NCBI GenBank assembly: GCA_949317995.1 | Contig: OX439044.1 | Location: forward strand, 23,384,733 to 23,448,732 | Length of the DNA: 64,000 nucleotides | Origin: Acholoe squamosa | Lineage: Eukaryota; Annelida; Polychaeta; Phyllodocida; Polynoidae | Direction: 5' to 3' | In this document: in pieces, positions 51,161 through 61,661 of the stretch | How the letters are laid out: every line of letters starts with the position of its first letter | Numbering within the stretch: position 1 is the stretch's first letter | The notes under the pieces: generated by a model | Databases searched by the model: none | What the model saw: only the letters and a program-made list of their open reading frames with translations | Told to the model about the DNA's origin: nothing | Made by a program: the position numbers and the translations under genes

Positions 51161-52780
51161 CAGGGGCGGATCCAGGATTTTGAAAAGGGGGGGTCCAACT
51201 CTGTTTTATGGGGGTAATGCTGCAAGCGCAGCGCGACGATGTCGCAAGTGCAACGGCGCGACATCGCAAGCGCAGCGCCGCAAGATACCTAGGGGGGTTT
51301 GGGGGCATGCCCCCCCCCAAGAAAATTTTGAAATCTAGACATCAAACAGTGCATTGTGATGCATTTCTAGATCCCAATCCAGTAAAGCATTTTGGTGTGC
51401 CATCAGTAGTAAACCCATGATTATGAGAACAGAGAATGGAAATCTTATTGAATTTTTATTGCACAATGGTGTTTTAGGGAGGCTTGGCATGTCCCCTAGA
51501 AAATTGTAGAAATATGTATATCAAACTCCAAATTTTAAAGCATTTTGGTGTAAACCTAGGGTGGGCAGGTTTCCATGAAGGGGATGCAAATCTTATGTGG
51601 TAATGCTTTGTCTTTGTAAGGTTTTAAGGGCTGGTCCCTCAAAAAGATTTTTGAAATATAGATGTCAAAATCTTGAGTACAAGGGCTTCAACTAGCCTCA
51701 GATGAATGTAGTATTTTTAGGGGGTGTGGGGAATGCCTGCACCCCTGGGAAGTTTTTTTTGAAAAATGATGTTAAACCTTGAAGTTTAAAGCATTTTGGT
51801 GTACCATCAGGAGCATGTTTATGCACTGGTGGACTTTTGGGTCATTCCCAAAGAAAATCTTATAACATATAATCATCAAACCTATATTTAAAACGTTTTG
51901 GTATAGGAAAGGGATGTAAATTTATGTCCTGATACCATACATTGTTCTTTGATAGAGTTTTGACAGCTCGTCCCCCAAGGATTTTTTTGAAATATTGGTT
52001 TTAATCACAGTAGTCTAAGCATCTAAGGAATTTCTGTATCATTAGGTGTGAATCTAGTAGTTTTATTTGAAAGTGATTTGGAGCCTACCATCAAGATAGC
52101 TTTGAAATTTCACAAAAACTCATTACAGCACACAGTATTTTGATGTACCCCAAGTGGTGAATAAAATTTTAATGGGATATAAATCTAAGAGAAAATTACC
52201 TGGGGGACCAAACATAGTATCCCATGCATAAGGCACACCTGATGCCTAGATGCCTATGTGGACTTACTGGTGCACATTGGGTCACGTTAGAAGATTTTGT
52301 GGAAATTTTATAGATTTTAGATACTGTAGTCATAAATATGGGTCTAGACCCCTAAAATCGACAGTGTTACATGGCCTTTTCTTAAAATCGACAAAGGACA
52401 TGGAGCTTTTAGGGACAAGGACATGGGACAAAAAAGATAGTGACAGGGGACATGGACTTTTCTTAAAATCGACATGTGACATGGAGCTTAGTGACAAGGA
52501 CATAGGAAAATACAAATTTAGTGACATTTGACATGGGCTTTTCTTAAAATCGACAAGGGACATGGGGAACCCCCATCTAGACCCCCATAAATTGTAAAAT
52601 TCACAAACAATAAAACCATATCAAAGAGAGATAGGGGCCATGAATGGGGGTATACAAAGTGGACATCTTTGGTGGGCCCAAAGGGGGGGGTCCCTCTTCG
52701 GGGACCCCCATTTGAACATGTTATGGGTGGACCAAAAGGGGGGGTCCGGACCCCCAGGACCCCCCCTGGATCCGCCCCTG
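51161..52780. mobile_element. 1.6-kb hAT-like non-autonomous element
   Basis: Ends are CAGGGGCGGATCCAGG and its inverted match CCTGGATCCGCCCCTG, a hAT-like terminus. It interrupts a repeat unit whose uninterrupted copy is at 50990-51048. The flanks are GAATAC and AAATAC, an imperfect duplication. No transposase was found. The right part has repeated GGACATGG and TTTTCTTAAAATCGACA words that recur at 62408-62530. Confidence 0.75.
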
Positions 52781-53249
52781 AAATACAACATGTAATGAGA
52801 ACGTGATTGTCTCCTGGAAATGTGGACGAGCCATAACAGCTTACACTCAAGAAAGTTCTCTAGTCTAGATCTTGAGAATGGCTCAGGAATTTCCGAGTCC
52901 CGACTTGTGAATAGAACAAGAATTGAGAATACTACAAGAATTGAGAACGTGATTATCTCCTGAAAATGTGAGAGGGTCTCGGGAATTTCTTGAGTTGTAT
53001 CTTGTGATCATCCTGTAAACCCCATTCATCCCATATGTGATATCTGAGTAAATTCCTGTGATTCACATTAGCCATCTCCATCCTCCCAGTTTTACCACTT
53101 TACTTGTACATTTATTTGCATTATGCATTATAAGCCATAGTATTGATGCCCATGAATCGTGGCATGACTGTAAGTCCATCAAGTGGCTAGATTTCCTATC
53201 GGAAGATACATTAATCTAGCCAGAGGGCTCAGATGTGATAACAATGAAC

Positions 53250-53637
53250 TTTGCTTGCTTGCTTTGAATTTTAACCTCACCTATGTGCCCTTTGGACACG
53301 TCAAGGGTGAGAGGTCCCGTGGCGTGAAACCCGGACCCGTACACTAGAGGGAGCTAAGGTAGAAATCACGCCCCTACACATTTACCGAGGCAATGGTTCT
53401 TTAACATCCGTCACTACATAGGCATAGTGAGAGATGGACAGGTCTGTTTCAAGTCATTTGTCTGCCATGACCGCCGAGAGACTTTCCAGCACAGCCTAGC
53501 CAGAGCAGGGAGGAACTCAAACGACACCTTACGGTGACGTTTGGAACCACCACTATGCCCCGGCCGGGCCGGGAACCGAACCCACGACCTTACGGCCTGT
53601 GAACGGACGCGCTACCGACTGCGCCACGCCTCCCGGC
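53250..53637 (-). mobile_element. tRNA-derived SINE
   Basis: On the minus strand it starts with a tRNA-like head: A box TGGCGCAGTCGGTAGCGCG and B box GGTTCGGTTCCC near 53571-53582. A body of about 300 bases follows, and the 3' tail is AAAGCAAGCAAGCAAA at 53250-53266. The length is typical of full SINEs. A target duplication was not found. Confidence 0.85.
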
Positions 53638-53955
53638 AAGTAGTACACTCACTTATATTTAAGCAGCATACACAATTAAGGTGTGCTATATCATCTCCTT
53701 AGATCTCTCCCATCTATTCATCACTTGAAACTAATTTGGGTATACCACATGAAGTTCTGATTTAATGTGACTCTTTTGTAACAGTTACTAAAATCCATAA
53801 TGACTAGGACCTTTGAATTCTTCTTAAATTAGAAGTCAGCTTGACCAGAATGAAAGTACTTTGTCAAAACCTCTGGTGGATTGATTTAGAACTATAATGT
53901 GACTTGTACTTGGGAGAGACTCAAGATATTCCCAGGAACTGGATATGAGTAGACT
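53638..53955. other. noncoding sequence
   Basis: No gene recognised. Confidence 0.4.
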
Positions 53956-53959
53956 AACA

Positions 53960-54125
53960 TGTCTCTTTTTCTTGAGTATAAGATGTTTTGGCGTGTCTAC
54001 ATTTCCAGGAGATAATCATATTCTTGGGACTCATGATTTACTCGAGAGGCATTCTTGTCCCTAGATTTGCCCAAGTTGCGAACGTTCCCAACTTGAATCC
54101 TGTTCAGTGGGATACGCCAGACCCA
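53960..54125. repeat. right arm of the long inverted repeat
   Basis: Reverse complement resembles 50930-51110: CTTGAGTATAAGATGTTTTG matches the complement of the unit at 51085-51105, and the CACTGAACAGGAT-type end matches CGCTGAACAAGAT. Confidence 0.6.
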
Positions 54126-54650
54126 CCTCGGGGAATATGATACAAAATATTTCATGGTCATTGACATTTATCTATGTAGTCCATAAGAGTTTGAGTTTGA
54201 ATAAATCATATTTGCAACAAAAAGGTCTCAGAACAACATTACGCTTTTCATATGTCACAAAGAAAAGAAAGAAAATTGAAATAAACCCACAAAGAATCAA
54301 CAAACATAATACAGAAGTGATAGCACAATACTTTACAAATTATACCATGAAAGACAGGACACTACAAAAGATAAGAACAGGTTGCAAGGTTGTGTGCTTG
54401 ATGTCAGTCTACCTTTTAACCCTTTGACCCTTAAGGTGGGCAACTGAAAATTCATCTATATTCATACAGTAGGGATAACAATTATTACTATCAGTTTGAC
54501 TATTTTCTTGTCAATAGCCGCATTAAGCAAAGGGCACAGCACATGGTTTTGTTATAACTTTGACATGAATTTCTCTTTTGTGTTGGCCTTTTGTATATCC
54601 GAGTCTAGTTGGTTCCAAAAAGACTCGTCTTTATACAGGGGACTTACTCT
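54126..54650. other. noncoding sequence
   Basis: A 106-codon ORF at 54107-54427 has no recognisable domain and was not called. No other feature. Confidence 0.4.
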
Positions 54651-54679
54651 GAACAGTTGACAGGTAAAGGGTTAAAGCT

Positions 54680-55560
54680 TAAAGTGCATTATATGGTCCT
54701 CTAAGGGTTAAAACTCTAGGTGTAATATGTGGTCCTCTAAGGGTTAAAACTCTAGGTGTAATATGTGGTCCTTCAAGGATTATACCTCTAGGTATCATAA
54801 CTGTAGGTGCAATACCTAATCCATAAAACTAGGTGCAATATGATGTCCTCAAAGGGTTAAAACTGCAAATGTAATATATGGTCCTAAAAGGTTGAAAACT
54901 AGGATTAAACCTGTGGGTTTTAAAACTAGGTGCAATATGTAGTCTTCAAAGGGTTAAAACACGAAGTGCAGTATGTGGTACTCGAAGGGTTAAAACTAGG
55001 TGCAATTTATGGTCCTTAAGGGATTAAACCTGTGGTTGTTAAAACTAGGTGTAGTATGTGTAATATGTGGTCCTCCAAGGGTTGTTAATTGGTGGAATAT
55101 GTGGTCCTCATCCCTTGCGTGTGTGATATGAATTGGCACCATTAGTAGTTAATGAGTTAAAACTAGGTGTGGTCCTTAACAGGTTATTTAAAACTGAATA
55201 TGCAATATATGGTCCTCAAAGGGTTAAAACTGTTGGTGTAATATGTGGTACTCAAAGGGTTTTTGGACGCGGATCCCATAGAATAGCGGAAATCAAGGGG
55301 TGAAAGGATTAAATCTATAGGTGTAATATGTGGTTATCAAAAGGTTAAACCTGTAGGTGTTAGAACTAGGTGCAATAGGTAGTGCTCAAAGGGGTAAAAC
55401 TCAGAGTGCAATATGTGGTCCTCAGAGGATTAGAAATGTAGGTGTAATGTGTGGTCCACAAAGGGCAAAACATGTAGGGGTTAAGACTGGATGCAATATG
55501 TGGTCCTCAAAGGGTTAAAATTGTAGATGCAATGTATGGTCCTTAAATGGCTAATGGGCA
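54680..55560. repeat. GGTCCTCAAAGGGTTAAAAC satellite, array 2
   Basis: About twenty diverged copies of the unit described at 48590-48910, in the same orientation. Confidence 0.88.
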
Positions 55561-56109
55561 AGGTTGATACCTCCTTGTTTTTGCCAGTTAGGGACAAGTC
55601 ATTTATTGCGAGATGGGTGGGGGCTCCTTAGATATAGGGGGGGAGGGTCATTTTGAAAAAAAGAAAAAAAGATCCCTTGGTGGGAGGAGGTGGGGGGGCA
55701 AAACCCAATAAAAACTTCATATTGACGATTCAAGTATTCATCGGGACGCGTCATTCCACACGAGGAATAAGTTCTTAGAGGGGGGGGGGTCGTGATAACT
55801 AGCCCCTCAAGCTAGCAACCCCCCGTTGTTAAAAAAGTATGGCTTTATAGTGACCTGGGCACATGCGTGAGCCAGGAAGTAGGCTCAGGTTATAGGGGTG
55901 CATCCACTGCCGACGGATAGACGATCAGTCGGTTTCATCCGTCCCATTTATCACTGATTTCTATGGCAAAATATACGGATGAAGGGAGACGGATGGTCCA
56001 TCCGTCGCAGTGAACTAAGCCCTTATACTACATATATACCGTATTGACCTGTGTAAGCGCCGGGTCTTCGAATATAAGTGCCGGTCTTGAATTAGCGCCG
56101 GAGCAGACT
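55561..56109. other. noncoding, ends with a miniature-element terminus
   Basis: G- and C-rich tracts at 55610-55830. At 56038-56105, TACCGTATTGACCTGTGTAA followed by CGCCGG-type words resembles one end of the element at 37901; its partner end was not found. Confidence 0.5.
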
Positions 56110-56395
56110 GTAATGGCCGTCTATGAGTGAGTCTATCTCGAGAGCGTGTGACTAACTTGCAGGATTTAGGCAGGAAAATAGTGCAGCAACTTCACCAAAC
56201 CTTTAGGGAGGCTTATTGGATGTCTAGTGCCAAGCCTGATAAGGTTTTTTATGTGGAAAACCCTATTTTTAACCCTATTTTAGGTGTTTTTTACTTTGAA
56301 GCTGTCATCGAGTGAACGATATTAGGGGTCGCTACAGCTTGGGCTTACCTGTACTCACCTGGTTCAACAGCGCGACAATCTACTAAACCACCATA

Positions 56396-57364
56396 ATGGC
56401 GGAGAAATACGACCAAGGGAGCGACCGCACACCACTCATGGAGGCTATTAGGGATCTAAAAACATTAAACCTGGGCAAAAAAGATTCTCCAATAATAGCT
56501 CTACAGGAAAAAACAGGTGAGGTGTTGAGTTTGTACAAAGAGGAGGCCATTACAGTAGGCGATAATATCAAATGGAACTACGATGAAATTGTCCAACTTA
56601 AAAACAAGAATGATACATTAGAAAGTGAATTAAAACATCTAAAAATTGAAATGGCTGAAGTACAACGTGCTACTAGGGTAAATAGAACTACCATTGAGGA
56701 CAATAAGGAGCAAATCTCAGTGCTAGACTATAACTTGAGAAGGAGAAATATAGTGGTTGTTGGACTGGCCTACAAAGAAGGTGAGCGCACCAAGGATGTT
56801 GCATACCATTTGTTATTGGGTATTGATCCTTCTCTTGACTATTATGATATAGATTATGCTTTCCGCCAGGGCCCACCAAATAAAGCCATTCGAACCATGG
56901 TCATTGTCATGACAAAAGAATGTGTAAGAGACTATATATTGTCAAGAAAAGGGGAGTTGAAACACAAGAAACCATTGGTTTTTCTATCAGATGACTCAAA
57001 CCCAGCTATAAAAAAGCAAAAATCTGATGTTAGATCCATAGCCTATCTGGGGCAGGAGGTGGGAATAGACGTTAAACCAAGAGGAAGAGGCCTGCTGGTC
57101 AATGGAAAATACTATCCACATAAAGCGCTGAAAGACCTACCCCCAGAGCTGCAGCTTGCAAATGCGAAGACGGTGGTCACAGACAGTTATGTGGCATATC
57201 AAGGAGAGTTAGCCCCACTGTCAAACTTCTATGAGTGCAAGATCGAAACAAATGGATTAACATTTAGCAGTGTGGAGCAAGGCTTTGCCTATGCTAAAGC
57301 TAAATTATGGATCAAACCAACCCCAATGCAGTCAATGTACAACAAGTTGCTACAGCTCCAGTGA
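56396..57364 (+). CDS. LINE ORF1p with coiled coil, RNA-binding domain and partial NADAR-like domain
   Basis: 322 codons. Residues about 60-110 form a coiled coil. The RNA-binding domain runs from RRRNIVVVGLAYKEG (about 115) through YAFRQGPPNKAIRTMVIVM and KKPLVFLSDD to KPRGRGLLVNGKYYPHKAL. After PELQLANAKTVVTD a NADAR start is clear: GELAPLSNFYECKI, then SSVEQGFAYAKAKLW near residues 290-304, with the conserved Glu in SVEQ. The domain stops there; the rest (Trp helix, WGxG and the GQN-type end) is absent, and the frame ends at 57364. A deletion or frame change near 57310 probably removed it, because an alternative frame opens at 57307. Confidence 0.75.
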   Translation: MAEKYDQGSDRTPLMEAIRDLKTLNLGKKDSPIIALQEKTGEVLSLYKEEAITVGDNIKWNYDEIVQLKNKNDTLESELKHLKIEMAEVQRATRVNRTTIEDNKEQISVLDYNLRRRNIVVVGLAYKEGERTKDVAYHLLLGIDPSLDYYDIDYAFRQGPPNKAIRTMVIVMTKECVRDYILSRKGELKHKKPLVFLSDDSNPAIKKQKSDVRSIAYLGQEVGIDVKPRGRGLLVNGKYYPHKALKDLPPELQLANAKTVVTDSYVAYQGELAPLSNFYECKIETNGLTFSSVEQGFAYAKAKLWIKPTPMQSMYNKLLQLQ

Positions 57365-57927
57365 CCACAGCTCCTGCTATGCTAATCCCCACCTCAGCGA
57401 CAACCTCAATCTCTCCAGGGCAAATAACACAGGAGACAGCACATACTACGACTGCTGCCCATACTACAGCTGCCCACACAACGGCTGCCCTGACTACTGA
57501 TGCAAAGATGACAAATGCCCATCCTCCTACGGTACAGGCAACTACGATCATTCCTCCACCAGCAGTCACTACAGCACCTACAGCGACCATAAGCGACAGA
57601 ACCATTCCAGCCACCACCAAACAGATTATAACTATGGATGAACTACAGGCTGCTCATGGCTCTCCCCCCCCCCAAGAGCAACTACTACAACCACATACTC
57701 AGCCACTGTACAGAATCCCATCATGTCGACCAATAGAAGATCAAGTACCAGACAGCAAGACAAATTCAAGAAACATTCTGATAAAGAGAAAATTGAAAAA
57801 AGTCAGGGATCGAACAAGCTACAACGAATGCTCTCTGCATTTAGCCCTAATAAAAAATAATACTAATAATTCGATTAGACATGACATACCAATTGTTCCC
57901 AAAAGCATTAAGCTGATACAGGACTAA
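57307..57927 (+). CDS. Thr/Ala/Pro-rich frame overlapping the ORF1 end
   Basis: 206 codons overlapping the ORF1 C-terminus in another frame. Residues 15-115 are Thr/Ala/Pro-rich with TTAAHTTAAHTTAAL-type repeats; the end is basic and polar. It has no known domain. It may be the ORF1 tail reached by a frameshift near 57310, or chance in a low-complexity stretch. Confidence 0.35.
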   Translation: MDQTNPNAVNVQQVATAPVTTAPAMLIPTSATTSISPGQITQETAHTTTAAHTTAAHTTAALTTDAKMTNAHPPTVQATTIIPPPAVTTAPTATISDRTIPATTKQIITMDELQAAHGSPPPQEQLLQPHTQPLYRIPSCRPIEDQVPDSKTNSRNILIKRKLKKVRDRTSYNECSLHLALIKNNTNNSIRHDIPIVPKSIKLIQD

Positions 57928-58552
57928 GTGTATGTATCTCTGATTGATCATATGAATATTTTCAAGTAGTGGTGTAGAGGGGACTGTGTTTTTCTACAAG
58001 TAGATAATTGATCTTGAGCTTTGTTAATACCCTGCAAATAAATAAATAACAATATCTATGTAGTCCACTACAAATGTAATTCACTTTGGTCTGGGTCAAA
58101 TAGATGCGCTTGGTCTCCCTAAAAGTTATACAATCACTCAGCTGAACTACTTTCCCTGTGTAGCCGCGTCCAAAAATAACTGTACTCTATACATAACCTA
58201 TAGCGTCTCCGGGTCATTGGACGCGCTTGGTTTAGCATTGAAATATACCAATGTTGAGATTGACCCACTGACCTCCAGCCAAGGGGTTAAGAGACACTCA
58301 GCTGATACACACTAGTCTACCTGTATATTGACATATGATTATAATCTTGTTATTATCTATTAGCCTTTTACGTTCTCATAACCAGTAAAGCAATGCACTT
58401 AATATTGTATATATCTTCTAAACCTGTCCACGCTCCAGACCCCCTTTCAATGACAGTCAAACAGTCTGAATATGCCTCTACTGTGGTCACCTCTCATACT
58501 TATCATTCATATCACTCATATCAAATAGATAATATTGTAAGTCACTATCAAA
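57928..58552 (+). other. spacer between LINE 2 ORF1 and ORF2
   Basis: AT-rich, with no gene recognised; no SGNH-like ORF here, unlike LINE 1. Confidence 0.5.
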
Positions 58553-61379
58553 ATGGTAGTATTAGATAATATTAAGTCGCAAAAGGGTCTAAAGGTATTT
58601 TGCACAAATACTCGCTCTATATATGGAAAAAGAACAGACACTTTCAGGCTAATTTCATATTCAGATATCACTGGTATTGTAGAATCATGGTTAAAACCTT
58701 CTGTACTGGATGCCGACTTACACATTCCTGGATATCAATATGTAAGATTGGACAGGTTTCCAAGCAGAGATAAAAACGCCGGAGGTCTTATGCTGTATCT
58801 AAAGGATCACTATATTGCTATCCCTGATCTTACCTGCTCCTTCATAGAAAATGATTTCGAAATACTATGTGTAGATGTTCAAATAAATGTGATAAAATAT
58901 AAGATTTTTGTATGCTATCAACCACCTGATACTAAAGACAAAGGTGCAATATATAATAAACTAACCTCCCTCTTGAAAAATGTAACTAAAAATAGAAAGC
59001 TTATATTAATGGGAGACTTCAATATTAATTTATTATGTAAAAAGGATGTCGAAGACGCTACTGTGAATGAATTCTGTACCGGTAATAAATTGTTCCAAGT
59101 CATTAATGATATCACCAGGCCTGTATCAGGGACTATATTGGATCATATTTATACAAATGTACATAATATTGCCTTCTCTGGTTTAGTAGACGTGCATATC
59201 TCAGATCACACCCCCATATACATGACTTTAAAATGTGAAAAAGTCAAATTAAAGAAAAAAATTGTATATGCACGGTCTTACAGACGGTATTATTTCCTAA
59301 TGTTTAAAAATATGCTTACACAATATGACTGGACTTATATTGTGAGGTTGAATGATGTCAATGAAATGTGGAATAGGATTATAAATGTTATTTTGGCTAA
59401 ACTTGATAGTATATGCCCAATCAAAAAGATGAATATACCGGATTATACACCGCCATGGCTAACACAACCGATATTGGAACTAATGAGGGTACGAGACAAA
59501 CTCTATAGAAAAGCCAGGTCTACTAAATCTGATGGTGACTGGGCTGCAGCCAAGCATTATAAGCTTATTGTTAAACGTGAACTTTTTTTCAGTCAAAAAC
59601 ATGAAATTGAGATGTTATTAAGGTTTAGAAAAACAGATCCAGCAAAATTCTGGGATGCTATATATAAACTTCTGCCACATAAAACCAGTAGTACACTTAT
59701 TAAGCTAAGGAATCGGACTACTAATTTAATTGTCCCTCCAGATGCATGTGCAGAATATATAAACAGCTTTTTTGTAAATATAGGAGAAGACTTAGCAAAA
59801 GCCTTCCCACCTGGTGAGGGGGAGCCAGTGCCCAATATACCATATGGACAACCAACTTTGAACACTAACCTCACCTATGATATTTCTTACATTGATTTAA
59901 TTAAGATGATAAAAGGGATTAATATCAAGAAACTATCTGCTATAAAGAATTGTAATCATATATAATTAAAGATGCCTTTTTTGCTATTGCAGATGTAATA
60001 TTAGTACTATACAACCAATGCCTACGCGCTTCAGTGTTTCCAACTGTATGGAAAGCTGGAACAGTGATCCCCCTACATAAAAAGGCAAACTCTCTTGATG
60101 TAAATGACCTTAGGCCCATAAGTTTACTACAAATACCAGGGAAAATTTTAGAAAAAATTGTGTGTGGTAGACTCCAATCTTATATGAAAAAATGTAATTT
60201 ACTATGCCCAACGCAACATGGATACAGAGCTGGACACTCAACTCAGACTGCTATAACTGAACATCTATCCACAATAATTAATAACATTATATTAAACAAA
60301 CCTTCATATTGTCTATGTTTAGACTACAAGAAGGCTTTTGATACTGTCTCACACTCTAAATTATTGGAAAAAATGTCTACCTTAGGTCTAGACTTTCCTA
60401 CTTGCAAATTCTTTGAAAATTAACAGAACACAAAAATAACAGAACACAAAATACTATAGCTAATGATGTACTGTCCACCTCTAAACATGTTAAATATGGA
60501 GTCCCACAGGGATCCGTTCTAGGTCCTGTGCTTTTTTCTGTTTATATTAACTCCCTCCCCACTGTTGGACACTTTGAAACCACTTTATATGCCGACGATG
60601 CTGTTATAACTGTAAATACTCCACAGGAGATGGAAAATGCCATAAAAGCCGTGTATAATTGGTGTCTACATAACTCACTTACTGTAAATGAAAAGAAAAC
60701 CAAATGGATGTTATATAATGGTGCCCAAAACAAAAATAGTGTATTTATGTTAAATAATTCTGTATTAGAGAGAGTATATAATTTCACGTATTTGGGTATA
60801 GACCTTGACCCGGAACTTAAATTCATAAATCATAGAACAAAATGTACACAGAACATAAGGCATAAAATCTTCCAACTTGCTAGAGTTAGAAAATTTGGTG
60901 ATAACTCTACTGCTCTGGATATTTTCAAGTCTATGGTGTTACCAACTTTTGACTATTGTGATTTTGTGTGGGATAGAGATTATCGAGGGGAAACAAAAGA
61001 ATTACAATTACTACAAAATTGGGCATTAAGGGTAGTCTATAAAGTTAAATTAGAAGAAAATCCAACCATGACAACCGAACAAATTAAAAATGCAAGTAAA
61101 TGTATGGAGCTTGCTGATAGAAGAGATCAACATCTTTTATTCTATGCCTTCTACCTGTCAAAGTGTGAAAACCTGGTCGACAATAGAAATATTCCCACCC
61201 GCTTTCATCAGGGAAAAAGATTATTGCTACCACATAGCCTTAGACCTATTGTAATCCGAAGCGCTTTATACAGAGCCTGTGCCAGGTGGAATCAGCTTAA
61301 AGCAAAGTATACAACTATAGAGACCCTATCTGAGTTTAAAAATTCTATTAAGAAAGACTACCCGGATTGTTTCATGTGA
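58553..61379 (+). pseudogene. LINE 2 ORF2: apurinic-type endonuclease and RT, two frameshifts
   Basis: 58553-59965 encodes the endonuclease (NTRSIYG, VESWLKP, GDFNINLL, HISDHTPI) and the pre-RT linker. A two-base TA slip in CATATATAATT near 59960 shifts into 60034-60423, with the RT fingers/palm: HKKANSLDVNDLRPIS and LDYKKAFDTVSH. A second break near 60423-60440 coincides with a 15-base tandem duplication of ATAACAGAACACAAA. Reading resumes with GVPQGSVLGPVLF, the catalytic YADD and the C-terminal region to 61379. Undisrupted length would be about 940 codons, as in LINE 1. Confidence 0.88.
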
Positions 61380-61661
61380 TAATTTTGTGTGATTATAAAA
61401 TTCAGATTTCATCCTCATCTCATCTCATCATTATCTGATCGCTGATACATTTATTGAAATTTATGATACGGTATCAATGACATACTGTTGATGTCAATTT
61501 GCAAATACGAGGCCATTACTGATTGATTGTATGCTTAGATTGATAATTTCAGAATTGAAATGTGAAGGGGGCTTGGTATAATTACCACAATGATTGGGCA
61601 CCAGGTTCAATTGCACTTACTCTGTAAATGTAATTATCCCAATAAACAACTTTAAAAAAAA

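Larger units (their letters stand above)
56110..61661 (+). mobile_element. LINE 2 of this window, CR1/L2-like
   Basis: Plus-strand LINE with ORF1 at 56396, ORF2 from 58553 to 61379 and a 3' end AATAAACAACTTT plus an A run at 61641-61661. The 5' boundary is approximate. ORF2 is split by two frameshifts. It is related to, but clearly different from, LINE 1. Confidence 0.85.

Noticed and set aside
54107..54427. 106-codon ORF
   Set aside because: No domain and basic low-complexity composition in a repeat-rich area.
56127..56315. 62-codon ORF before LINE 2 ORF1
   Set aside because: No domain; probably LINE 5' leader.
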